Shown here one piece after another: positions 28,703-36,617 of a stretch of 64,000 nt of DNA; positions within the stretch are counted from its first letter, which is position 1, and the number at the start of each line of letters is the position of its first letter. The position numbers and the translations under genes were made by a program. Source of the stretch: Hydrocarboniphaga effusa AP103 (GTDB lineage Bacteria > Pseudomonadota > Gammaproteobacteria > Nevskiales > Nevskiaceae); NCBI RefSeq assembly GCF_000271305.1, contig NZ_AKGD01000001.1, positions 558,001 through 622,000 on the forward strand. The letters are read 5' to 3'. The notes below the pieces were generated by a model. The model was not told the origin of the DNA. It did no database searches and saw only the letters and a program-made list of their open reading frames with translations.

Positions 28703-30127
28703 TCACGTCTTGGCCGGCGTCCGTCCGTAAACGTCGTCGAAGCGGACGATATCGTCCTCGCCCAGATAAGCCCCCGACTGCACCTCGATAAGCTCGAGCG
28801 GCACCTTGCCGGGGTTCTCGAGCCGGTGCGTGTGGCCAAGGGGGATGTAGGTGGACTGGTCTTCGGTCAGCAGGAAGTTCTTCTCGCCGCAGTACACGCG
28901 CGCGGTACCCGAGACCACGATCCAGTGCTCGGCCCGGTGGTGGTGCATCTGCAGGCTCAGCTTCTGGCCCGGTTTGACGATGATGCGCTTGACCTGGAAA
29001 CGGTCCGCCAGCGCCACCGTCTCGTAGCTGCCCCAGGGCCGGAACACGCGCGGGCTGGTCTCCGCCTCGGTGCGCTTGGCCTTCTTGAGCTTCTGGACGA
29101 TCTTCTTGACCTCCTGCACGCGCTCGCGCGGGGCCACCAGCACAGCGTCCTCGGTCTCGACCACCACCGTGTCCTTCATGCCGACCAGGCTGACCAGGCG
29201 CGTGCTCGCATGCACGAGGTTGTCCTGGCTGTCTTCGACGATCACGTCGCCGCGCACGCGATTGCCGGCGTCATCGGTCGCCGGCAGCTTGCCGAGGTAG
29301 GTCCAGGAGCCGACGTCGTCCCAGCCCGCGTCGAGCGGCACCAGGGCGATGTTCGCGGTCTTCTCCATCACCGCGTAGTCGATCGACTCGTTGCGGCAGC
29401 GCTTGAACGCGGTCGGTTCCAGGCGCACGAAATCGATGTCCTTCACCGCGTGGTTCCAGCTCTGCAGGCTGGCCGCATGCATCTCGGGCTCCAGGCGCTT
29501 GAGCTCGTCGAGGAAGACATCGGCGCGGAACAGGAACATGCCGCCGTTCCAGTAGTAGCCGCCTTCGTCGAGGAAGGCCTGGGCCTTTTCGAGCACGGGC
29601 TTTTCGACGAAAGCCGCGACTTCGAAGGCATCGTGCTCGGCGGCCGGGCCGGCCTTGATATAGCCGAAGCCGGTTTCCGGATGCGTGGGCTGGATGCCGA
29701 AGGTGACGATCTTGCCTGTGGCCGCGACCTTGGCGGCGGCTTCGACGGCGGCGACGAAGGCCGGCGTGTTCTCGACGGCCTGGTCGGCGGCGAGCAAAAA
29801 GACCAGCGCCTGCGGACCGAAATGCGTGCTCGCGTAGTGGGCGGCGACCGCCGCGGCCGGAGCGGTGTTGCGGCCCTCGGGCTCGAGCATCACGGTGGCC
29901 TGGTCGAAGCCGATCTCGCGCATCTGCTCGGCGATGACGAAGCGGTGCGCGTCGCCGCCGATGACCAGCGGCGGGGCGGAGTCTTCGAGCCTGGCGACCC
30001 GCAGCGCGGTGTTCTGCAGCAGGCTGCGCTCGTTGAGCAGCTTCAGGAACTGCTTGGGGTACTGCTCGCGCGACAGCGGCCACAGGCGGGTGCCGGAACC
30101 GCCGGCCATCAGGACGGGGACGATCAT
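28703..30127 (-). CDS. manC: Mannose-1-phosphate guanylyltransferase / mannose-6-phosphate isomerase
   Basis: This 474-residue bifunctional enzyme makes GDP-mannose for surface polysaccharides. The N-terminal nucleotidyltransferase half (about 1-285) has MAGGSGTRLWPLSREQYPKQ, FVEKP and the usual YYWNGGMFLF. A beta-helix linker follows. The C-terminal cupin isomerase domain (about 355-465) has the metal-site text QMHHHRAEHW. The size equals AlgA/ManC/XanB. The gene stands alone; no polysaccharide cluster is nearby. Confidence 0.93.
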   Translation of the reverse strand: MIVPVLMAGGSGTRLWPLSREQYPKQFLKLLNERSLLQNTALRVARLEDSAPPLVIGGDAHRFVIAEQMREIGFDQATVMLEPEGRNTAPAAAVAAHYASTHFGPQALVFLLAADQAVENTPAFVAAVEAAAKVAATGKIVTFGIQPTHPETGFGYIKAGPAAEHDAFEVAAFVEKPVLEKAQAFLDEGGYYWNGGMFLFRADVFLDELKRLEPEMHAASLQSWNHAVKDIDFVRLEPTAFKRCRNESIDYAVMEKTANIALVPLDAGWDDVGSWTYLGKLPATDDAGNRVRGDVIVEDSQDNLVHASTRLVSLVGMKDTVVVETEDAVLVAPRERVQEVKKIVQKLKKAKRTEAETSPRVFRPWGSYETVALADRFQVKRIIVKPGQKLSLQMHHHRAEHWIVVSGTARVYCGEKNFLLTEDQSTYIPLGHTHRLENPGKVPLELIEVQSGAYLGEDDIVRFDDVYGRTPAKT

Positions 30128-30396
30128 GCGTTGAAGTCTCTCGGGCTAAGCAGCGGGGAACACGATCCAGGCCCGCAATCCAAATTTCCGCATGAAGTGG
30201 CGCAGACAAGCGGGCTGCCGGGCTGTACGGCGTGATTTAACAGGATAAGCCCCGTCGGTTGCCGTTCGTCAGCTGACATTGTGTGAATTTCTCCAAGCTT
30301 CCTGCAAGCCGGCTTTCGAGCCGGCAAAAAACCCAATAACGACGGCCTCTGCAGCATTCGGTTCACACTTTTTGCACAGGCTATTCACCGTTTCTG

Positions 30397-30412
30397 GCAC
30401 AGGATATTGGGG
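30397..30412 (+). promoter_or_regulatory. NrdR-like box 1 upstream of nrdA (weaker)
   Basis: GCACAGGATATTGGGG matches the NrdR box consensus ACACWATATATWGTGT at about 11 of 16 positions. The core CAGGATATTG ends four bases before the -35-like TTGACG. Its centre is 32 bp, about three helical turns, from box 2. Confidence 0.5.
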
Positions 30413-30442
30413 TTGACGCACTGGCGAACCACTAGATATTGT
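30413..30442 (+). promoter_or_regulatory. Likely nrdA promoter
   Basis: TTGACG at 30413-30418 and TATTGT at 30437-30442 are separated by 18 bp. The -10 lies inside NrdR-like box 2, so repressor binding would block polymerase directly. Transcription would start near 30449 and leave a leader of about 220 nt before nrdA. Confidence 0.5.
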
Positions 30443-30444
30443 TT
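30429..30444 (+). promoter_or_regulatory. NrdR-like box 2 over the nrdA -10 element
   Basis: CCACTAGATATTGTTT matches the NrdR consensus at about 13 of 16 positions, with core CTAGATATTG. NrdR is the general ribonucleotide reductase repressor and usually binds paired boxes a whole number of helical turns apart, as seen here. Confidence 0.6.
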
Positions 30445-30451
30445 CTCGACG

Positions 30452-30627
30452 GTTGTGGAGGTGGCATCCGGCGATAGATCGAATGCCGCTGGCCTGGATG
30501 CGGGCTGCGACATGAAAACGGTGTAACCGCCTCCAGAACACAGAGCATGGGTTTTGTTATTGATACGGCACACCCCGGGTGTCCGATCAGACCCGACAGA
30601 CCGTTGCTCGTGTGCCGTATCAATAAC
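30452..30627 (+). promoter_or_regulatory. Structured nrdA 5' leader with a perfect 18-bp inverted repeat
   Basis: The strongest element is GTTATTGATACGGCACAC at 30556-30573, fully complementary to 30610-30627, enclosing a 36-nt loop. Its 3' arm ends 40 nt before the nrdA ATG. Upstream, 30452-30464 can pair with 30527-30539 (GGAGGTGG with CCGCCTCC, two mismatches and one G-U pair overall), and GCATCCGGC near 30464 with GCCTGGATGC near 30492. No cobalamin-riboswitch landmark was recognised. The rest of the 540-bp gap 30128-30667 shows a TTCG-loop hairpin at 30308-30325 and no gene. Confidence 0.5.
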
Positions 30628-30667
30628 GACCATCTCGGACGGAACCGAATCAATCCTTAGGGGCGCC

Positions 30668-33610
30668 ATGCAAACACAAGTCACTGAAAACACTGAATCG
30701 CGCCGCATTCCTGCGGGCCCTGCCTCCACCGCCGAACTCGCTGCCGTGGCTCCGGGCGGCGTCAAGGTCATTCGCCGCAACGGCAAGGTCACGGGCTTCG
30801 ATCAGTCCAAGATCGCCATCGCATTGACCAAGGCCTTCCTCGCCGTCGAAGGCGGCCAGGCCGCGGCCAGCGCCCGCGTGCGCGAGACCGTGCAGGCGCT
30901 GACCGCCCAGGTCGTGGCCGCGCTGACGCGCCACCTGTCGGGCGGCGGTACCGTGCATATCGAAGACATCCAGGACCAGGTCGAACTGGCCCTGATGCGT
31001 GCCGGCGAACACAAGGTCGCCCGCTCCTACGTCATCTACCGCGCCGCCCGCGCGAGCGAGCGCGCCGCCGAAGCCGCCAAGAGCGAGGCCCAGCTGCCCG
31101 CCGGCCCGGCGATCAACGTCAAGTTCGACGACGGCAGCCTGCATGCGCTCGATGTCGCGCGCATCCAGCGCGTCGTCACCGAAGCGGCCGATGGCCTGAC
31201 CGGCATCAGCGTCGAAGAAGTGGTGTCCTCGGCGCTGCGCGATCTCTACGACGGCATTCCGGAGGCCGAGCTTTCCCAGGCCGTGACGCTCGCCGCGCGC
31301 GCGCGCATCGAGAAGGAGCCGAACTACACCTACGTCTCCGCGCGCCTGCTCATGGACGGCCTGCGCCACGAGGCGCTCAAGTTCCTGCGCATGTCCGAGA
31401 CGCGCCCGACCTTCGAGGAAATGAAGGCGATCTACCCGGATTACTTCCGCGAGTACATCCACCGCGCCATCGAACTCGAACTGCTCGACCCCAAGCTCGC
31501 CCTGTTCGACCTCGACACGCTCGGCAAGGCGCTGCTGGCCGATCGCGACGCCAAGTTCGACTACCTGGGCCTGCAGACGCTCTACGATCGCTACTTCATC
31601 CACAGCAACAAGACCCGCTTCGAGCTGCCGCAGGCCTTCTTCATGCGCGTGGCGATGGGCCTGGCGATGAACGAGATCGACCGCGAAACGCGCGCGATCG
31701 AGTTCTACACGCTGCTGTCCTCGTTCGACTTCATGTCGTCGACGCCGACGCTGTTCAACTCGGGCACGCCGCGTCCGCAGCTGTCGTCGTGCTATCTGAC
31801 GCAGGTGCCGGACGACCTGCACGGCATCTTCGGCGCGATCCACGATAACGCCATGCTGTCCAAGTTCGCGGGCGGCCTCGGCAACGACTGGACGCCGGTG
31901 CGCGGCATGGGTGGCTGGATCAAGGGCACCAACGGCAAGTCCAACGGTGTCGTGCCGTTCCTCAAGGTTGCCAACGACACCTGCGTCGCCGTGAACCAGG
32001 GCGGCAAGCGCAAGGGCGCGCTGTGCGCCTATCTCGAAACCTGGCACCGCGACATCGAGGAGTTCCTCGAACTGCGCAAGAACACCGGTGACGACCGCCG
32101 CCGCACGCACGACATGAACACGGCCAACTGGGTGCCGGACCTGTTCATGAAGCGCGTGATGGAAGACGGCCCGTGGACGCTGTTCTCGCCGGACGAAACG
32201 CCGGACCTGCACGAGCTCGTCGGCGAAGCCTTCGAGAAGAAGTACGTCGAGTACGAAAAGCTCGCCGAAGAAGGCCGCCTCAAGAACACCAAGCGCATCC
32301 AGGCGCTGGGTCTCTGGCGCAAGATGCTGTCGATGCTGTTCGAAACCGGCCACCCGTGGATCACCTTCAAGGATCCGTGCAACCTGCGCAGCCCGCAGCA
32401 GCACGTGGGCGTCGTGCACAGCTCCAACCTGTGCACCGAGATCACGCTCAACACCAAGGCCAACCAGGAAATCGCGGTCTGCAACCTCGGTTCGGTGAAC
32501 CTGCCGGCGCATATCACCGCCGAAGGCAAGCTCGACAAGGCCAAGCTCGAACGCACGATCACGACGGCGATGCGCATGCTCGACAACGTCATCGAGTACA
32601 ACTATTACTCGGTGCCGACGGCGCGCAACTCCAACCTGCGTCACCGCCCGGTCGGCCTCGGCGTGATGGGCTTCAACGACGCGCTGTACAAGCTGCGCCT
32701 GCCCTACGAGTCGGACCGCGCGATCTCGTTCGCCGACTACTCGATGGAAGCGATCAGCTACTACGCGCTGAAGGCTTCGGCCGATCTGGCGATCGAGCGC
32801 GGCGCCTACAGCAGCTTCAAGGGCTCGCTGTGGGACCAGGGCATTCTGCCGATCGACTCGATCCGCCTCGTCGCCGAAGCGCGTGGCGATCGGTACCTGC
32901 AGCAGGACACCCAGGCCTCGGGCGCTTTCGACTGGGACAGCCTGCGCACGCAGATCAAGACCTCGGGCATTCGCAACAGCAACACCATGGCGATCGCCCC
33001 GACCGCGACCATCGCCAACATCACCGGCGTGTCGCAGTCGATCGAGCCGACGTACCAGAACCTCTACGTGAAATCGAACCTGTCTGGCGAGTTCACGGTG
33101 GTCAACGAGTACCTCGTCAACGATCTCAAGGCGCTCGATCTGTGGGACGAAGTCATGGCCCACGATCTCAAGTACTACGACGGCAGCGTGCAGAAGATCG
33201 ACCGTGTCCCGGAGGAGCTCAAGGCCATCTACAAGTGCGCTTTCGAAATCGATCCGAAGCGTCTGGTCGATGCGGGCTCGCGTCGCCAGAAGTGGATCGA
33301 CCAGGCGCAGTCGCTGAACCTGTACATGGCGCAGCCGAGCGGCAAGAAGCTCGATGAGCTCTACAAGCACGCCTGGCTGTCGGGCCTCAAGACCACGTAC
33401 TACCTGCGCACGATGGGCGCGACGCACACCGAGAAGACGACGATCACCGATACGCGCCTGAACAAGGTCGGCAACGCAACGACCAGTGGCACCGCAGCGA
33501 AAGCCGTCGCGGCGCCCGTGCCGGTCGACACCACCGACTACTCGGCCACCGACGTCGGCAGCGCCAAGGTCTGCTCGATCCTCGACCCGGATTGCGAGGC
33601 CTGCCAGTAA
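30668..33610 (+). CDS. nrdA: Class Ia ribonucleotide reductase, alpha subunit, with two ATP cones
   Basis: This 980-residue catalytic subunit reduces ribonucleoside diphosphates. Two ATP-cone regulatory domains stand at the N-terminus: VIRRNGKVTGFDQSKIAIAL (about residue 36) and a second from INVKFDDGS (about 148). The barrel carries SSCYLTQ, the active-site text NLCTEI and TATIANITGVSQSIEP. The C-terminal tail CSILDPDCEACQ has the redox cysteines that recharge the active site. The length with two cones resembles the Pseudomonas NrdA. The ATG at 30668 has AGGGG before it; the frame is open upstream but only through the leader. The radical subunit gene nrdB is not in the window. Confidence 0.95.
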   Translation: MQTQVTENTESRRIPAGPASTAELAAVAPGGVKVIRRNGKVTGFDQSKIAIALTKAFLAVEGGQAAASARVRETVQALTAQVVAALTRHLSGGGTVHIEDIQDQVELALMRAGEHKVARSYVIYRAARASERAAEAAKSEAQLPAGPAINVKFDDGSLHALDVARIQRVVTEAADGLTGISVEEVVSSALRDLYDGIPEAELSQAVTLAARARIEKEPNYTYVSARLLMDGLRHEALKFLRMSETRPTFEEMKAIYPDYFREYIHRAIELELLDPKLALFDLDTLGKALLADRDAKFDYLGLQTLYDRYFIHSNKTRFELPQAFFMRVAMGLAMNEIDRETRAIEFYTLLSSFDFMSSTPTLFNSGTPRPQLSSCYLTQVPDDLHGIFGAIHDNAMLSKFAGGLGNDWTPVRGMGGWIKGTNGKSNGVVPFLKVANDTCVAVNQGGKRKGALCAYLETWHRDIEEFLELRKNTGDDRRRTHDMNTANWVPDLFMKRVMEDGPWTLFSPDETPDLHELVGEAFEKKYVEYEKLAEEGRLKNTKRIQALGLWRKMLSMLFETGHPWITFKDPCNLRSPQQHVGVVHSSNLCTEITLNTKANQEIAVCNLGSVNLPAHITAEGKLDKAKLERTITTAMRMLDNVIEYNYYSVPTARNSNLRHRPVGLGVMGFNDALYKLRLPYESDRAISFADYSMEAISYYALKASADLAIERGAYSSFKGSLWDQGILPIDSIRLVAEARGDRYLQQDTQASGAFDWDSLRTQIKTSGIRNSNTMAIAPTATIANITGVSQSIEPTYQNLYVKSNLSGEFTVVNEYLVNDLKALDLWDEVMAHDLKYYDGSVQKIDRVPEELKAIYKCAFEIDPKRLVDAGSRRQKWIDQAQSLNLYMAQPSGKKLDELYKHAWLSGLKTTYYLRTMGATHTEKTTITDTRLNKVGNATTSGTAAKAVAAPVPVDTTDYSATDVGSAKVCSILDPDCEACQ

Positions 33611-33629
33611 GCGTTTCGGCTGTACTTCA

Positions 33630-33667
33630 ACAACAAAAAACCCGGCTTTTGCCGGGTTTTTTGTTGT
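33630..33667 (+). terminator. Rho-independent terminator after nrdA
   Basis: A perfect 17-bp stem runs from 33630-33646 to 33651-33667 around a TTTT loop. Its core is CCCGGC/GCCGGG, flanked by six A on one side and six T on the other, so it works for the nrdA transcript. It lies 19 bp after the nrdA stop and makes nrdA a single-gene unit. Confidence 0.95.
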
Positions 33668-33773
33668 CTGCAGCCCAAGCGGACCTAAACACCGCCCCAA
33701 GCGTGCACCCGGTCACGGCTCGCGAATTTCGATTGGTCTTCAATCGCGCTACACCTGCCCGCGGCCCTGCTCC

Positions 33774-34619
33774 ATGCGCCCACTCTTCGCCCTCGTCGTC
33801 CTGTGCTGGACCTTCGCGGCGGCCGCGCAAGAGCCCACGCCGCCGCCCGCGATGCTCGCCGAGGTCTATCACGAGGGCGACGCGATCGAACTGCGCGCCT
33901 GGCGCGTCAGCGAGAAGTTCGATGGCGTGCGCGCCTGGTGGGACGGCAGGCACCTGCTCACGCGCAGCGGCCATGTGATCGCGGCGCCGGCCTGGTTCAC
34001 GGCCGGCTGGCCCGACACCGTGCTCGACGGCGAACTGTGGATCGGCCGCGGACAGTTCGAACTCGTCTCGGGCAGCGTGCGGCGACAGCAGCCGATCGAA
34101 TCGGAATGGAAGCGCATGCGGTATCTGGTGTTCGACCTGCCCGAGCAAGCCGGCGATTTCGACGCTCGCAACTCGAAGCTCGCGTCGGTGGTGGTGGCGC
34201 TTCGGCAGCCCTGGGTGCAGGCGGTCGAGCAGCGACGTGTCGACTCAATCGAGGCCCTGCGCCGGTATTTCGATGCGGTGATCGTCGAGGGCGGCGAAGG
34301 GCTCATGCTCAAGCGCGGCGCCTCGGCGTATCAGGCCGGGCGCAGCGCCGACCTGCGCAAGTACAAGCCTTATGACGATGCCGAGGCGGTGGTGATCGGT
34401 CACGTGCCCGGCAAGGGCAAGTACGAGAACAAGCTCGGCTCGCTGATCGTGCGCGATGCGCAGGGCCGCGAATTTCGCGTCGGCAGCGGCCTGCGCGATC
34501 TGGACCGCGAGCAGCCGCCCGCGATCGGCCGCACGATCACCTACGCCTACACCGGCCTGACCCGCGACGGCCTGCCGCGTTTCGCGCGCTTCCTGCGCGT
34601 TCGTCCCGACTCGCCCTAG
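33774..34619 (+). CDS. ligE: Periplasmic ATP-dependent DNA ligase (LigE type)
   Basis: This 281-residue minimal DNA ligase has a signal peptide (about residues 1-19, ending TFAAAAQ), so it should act in the periplasm. The nucleotidyltransferase motifs are complete: I EKFDGVRAWW with Lys48 as the adenylated residue, III LDGELW (Glu87), IIIa VFDLP, IV EGLMLK (Lys180) and V LRKYKPY. A short OB domain follows (GRTITYAYTGLTRDGLPRF). Lig E proteins of this architecture occur in competent or biofilm-forming proteobacteria and are thought to mend nicks in extracellular or incoming DNA. The ATG at 33774 is the one that begins the signal peptide. Confidence 0.88.
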   Translation: MRPLFALVVLCWTFAAAAQEPTPPPAMLAEVYHEGDAIELRAWRVSEKFDGVRAWWDGRHLLTRSGHVIAAPAWFTAGWPDTVLDGELWIGRGQFELVSGSVRRQQPIESEWKRMRYLVFDLPEQAGDFDARNSKLASVVVALRQPWVQAVEQRRVDSIEALRRYFDAVIVEGGEGLMLKRGASAYQAGRSADLRKYKPYDDAEAVVIGHVPGKGKYENKLGSLIVRDAQGREFRVGSGLRDLDREQPPAIGRTITYAYTGLTRDGLPRFARFLRVRPDSP

Positions 34620-34670
34620 CCCGGAAAAACCCGGATTCGATGCCCGCAGTGCGGTGATAGGCTGCGGCGC

Positions 34671-36035
34671 ATGAGCACTTCTTCTCCCCTCGCCGTCGAA
34701 GCCAACTTCGACGGCCTCGTCGGCCCCACGCACAACTACGCGGGCCTCGCGCACGGCAATCTCGCCGCGGCCAAGAACGCCGATCTGCCGTCGAACCCGC
34801 GCGAAGCGGCGCTGCAGGGGCTCGCCAAGATGCGCGCCCTGCAACGGCTCGGCCTCGCCCAGGGCGTGCTGCCTCCGCAGGAGCGCCCGAACCTGCCGGC
34901 ACTGCGACGGCTCGGCTATTCGGGACGCGATCGCGACATCCTCGCCAAGGTCGCGCGCGAGGCGCCCGGCCTGCTCGCGGCGGTCAGCTCGGCCTCGAGC
35001 ATGTGGACGGCCAACGCCGGCACGGTGTCGCCGAGCGCCGACACGGCCGACGGGCGCGTGCATTTCACGCCCGCGAACCTGTGCAGCAACCTGCATCGCT
35101 CGTTCGAACCCGCAACCAGCGGCCGCGTGCTGCGCGCGACCTTCCCGGACACGCGCCACTTCGAACATCACGAACCCCTGCCGGCGACGCCCGCGCTCGG
35201 CGACGAGGGTGCGGCGAACCACACGCGGCTGTGCGCGGACTACGGCGAGCCCGGGCTCGAACTGTTCGTCTACGGCAAGGGCAACGCCGACGAGCCGGCT
35301 CCGCAGAAATTCCCTGCGCGACAGACGCGCGCCGCCTGCGAGGCGCTCGCCCGCCTGCATGGACTGCAAGCCGGGCGCACGCGGCATCAGTTGCAGAACC
35401 CGGCCGTGATCGATCAGGGCGTGTTCCACAACGACGTCATCGCAGTCGGCAATCGCGAAGTGCTGTTGCATCACGAAGATGCGTTCGCCGATAGCGCCGC
35501 ACTCAGGCAATGGATCACGCAGAACTGGTCCAGCACACAGGAGCAAGCCAGAAAGCCGGTCTTCATCGACGTGCCGCGCGACGCGGTCAGCGTCGAGGAC
35601 GCGGTGGGCTCCTACCTGTTCAACAGCCAGCTCGTCTGCCCGCCCGAAGGCGGCATGCAATTGATCGTATCGTCGGAATGCCAGGAGAACCCGCGCGTCT
35701 GGCAGCAGATCCAGCGCATCGTCGAGGACGAGCGCAACCCCATCACGCAGGTGCAGGTGTTCGACCTGCGCCAGTCGATGCGCAACGGCGGCGGCCCGGC
35801 CTGCCTGCGGCTGCGCGTGGTGCTGACCGAAGCCGAGCGCACTGCGGTCAACGCGGCCAGCTGGATCACGCCCGAACGCTACGATGCGCTCACCGCCTGG
35901 GTGATGCGCTACTACCGCGACCGCCTCGTGCTCGCCGATCTGGCCGATGCAGCCCTGCTCGACGAAACCCGCACCGCGCTCGACGTGCTGACGCAGATCC
36001 TCGGCATCGGCAGCGTCTACGATTTCCAGCGTTGA
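34671..36035 (+). CDS. astB: N-succinylarginine dihydrolase
   Basis: This 454-residue enzyme of the arginine succinyltransferase pathway releases two ammonia and CO2 from N2-succinylarginine to give succinylornithine. The N-terminus [19 protein letters not shown] is a clear family signature. HHEDAF, the NPRVWQQI segment and the Cys in [12 protein letters not shown] follow in the expected order; Cys, His and Glu form the active site in this pentein-fold family. Length matches the E. coli enzyme. The other ast genes are not adjacent. The gene begins 51 bp after the ligase stop. Confidence 0.94.
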   Translation: MSTSSPLAVEANFDGLVGPTHNYAGLAHGNLAAAKNADLPSNPREAALQGLAKMRALQRLGLAQGVLPPQERPNLPALRRLGYSGRDRDILAKVAREAPGLLAAVSSASSMWTANAGTVSPSADTADGRVHFTPANLCSNLHRSFEPATSGRVLRATFPDTRHFEHHEPLPATPALGDEGAANHTRLCADYGEPGLELFVYGKGNADEPAPQKFPARQTRAACEALARLHGLQAGRTRHQLQNPAVIDQGVFHNDVIAVGNREVLLHHEDAFADSAALRQWITQNWSSTQEQARKPVFIDVPRDAVSVEDAVGSYLFNSQLVCPPEGGMQLIVSSECQENPRVWQQIQRIVEDERNPITQVQVFDLRQSMRNGGGPACLRLRVVLTEAERTAVNAASWITPERYDALTAWVMRYYRDRLVLADLADAALLDETRTALDVLTQILGIGSVYDFQR

Positions 36036-36097
36036 GTCGACGAGCTTCGCTTCCACAGCAGCTCGCTCGCGACGCTTGACTCAGGTTCCTGAACCTC

Positions 36098-36592
36098 ATG
36101 ACCGACTACTGCTGGCATCACTGGCGCGATCTGAAGCCCGACACGCTCTACGCCTTTCTGAAGCTGCGCAGCGACATCTTCGTGGTCGAGCAGAACTGCG
36201 TGTTCTCGGACATGGACGGCATCGACCCGCTCTGCGAGCACCTCTGCGCGAGCGCTGCGGACGGCCGGCTGCTGGCCTACCTGCGCCTGGTTCCGCCCGG
36301 CGTGGCCCGGCCGCACAGCCTGTCGCCAGCGCAGGCCGGGCCGGCGATCGGGCGCGTCGTGGTCGAGGCGAGTCAGCGCGGAACCGGCCTGGGCCGGCGG
36401 CTCATGCAGCAGGCGCTGGTCCATTGCGACCGGCGCTACGCGGGGCAGGCCGTGTTCCTCTCCGGGCAGCAGCATCTGGAAGCCTTCTACGCCTCGCTCG
36501 GTTTCACGCGATGTAGCGATCCGTATCTCGAAGACGGCATCGCCCATGTCGACATGCAGCGCCCGGCTATACTCGATCGCTCATTGCCCTAG
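36098..36592 (+). CDS. ElaA-like GNAT N-acetyltransferase
   Basis: This 164-residue protein fits the ElaA family of GNAT acetyltransferases. The N-terminus LYAFLKLRSDIFVVEQNC is the family hallmark, followed by DMDGIDPLCEHL. The acetyl-CoA loop is about residues 86-100 (IGRVVVEASQRGTGLGRRL). The acceptor substrate is unknown. The gene lies 62 bp after astB in the same direction and ends 25 bp before the secretion ATPase start, so the three may share transcription. Confidence 0.88.
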   Translation: MTDYCWHHWRDLKPDTLYAFLKLRSDIFVVEQNCVFSDMDGIDPLCEHLCASAADGRLLAYLRLVPPGVARPHSLSPAQAGPAIGRVVVEASQRGTGLGRRLMQQALVHCDRRYAGQAVFLSGQQHLEAFYASLGFTRCSDPYLEDGIAHVDMQRPAILDRSLP

Positions 36593-36617
36593 CCCACCGA
36601 CCCGACGATCGCGCTGC

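Noticed and set aside
30308..30325. Hairpin GCCGGCT-TTCG-AGCCGGC as a terminator for the manC or an upstream transcript.
   Set aside because: It is followed by A residues on the plus strand and by mixed sequence on the minus strand, so there is no U tract in either direction; it is also upstream of both genes.
30668..33610. Reading the reductase as a class II (B12-dependent) enzyme with a cobalamin riboswitch in its leader.
   Set aside because: Two ATP cones, length and the CSILDPDCEACQ tail fit class Ia NrdA, and no cobalamin-riboswitch core was seen.
30650..33700. A 1016-codon open frame on the strand opposite nrdA, and a similar one at 15737-18430 minus.
   Set aside because: They mirror the codon use of the genes opposite and show no recognisable domain or ribosome site.
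33774..34619. A phage-type cytoplasmic ligase starting inside the nrdA end.
   Set aside because: The upstream extension is nrdA and terminator sequence in another frame; the start at 33774 gives a proper signal peptide.
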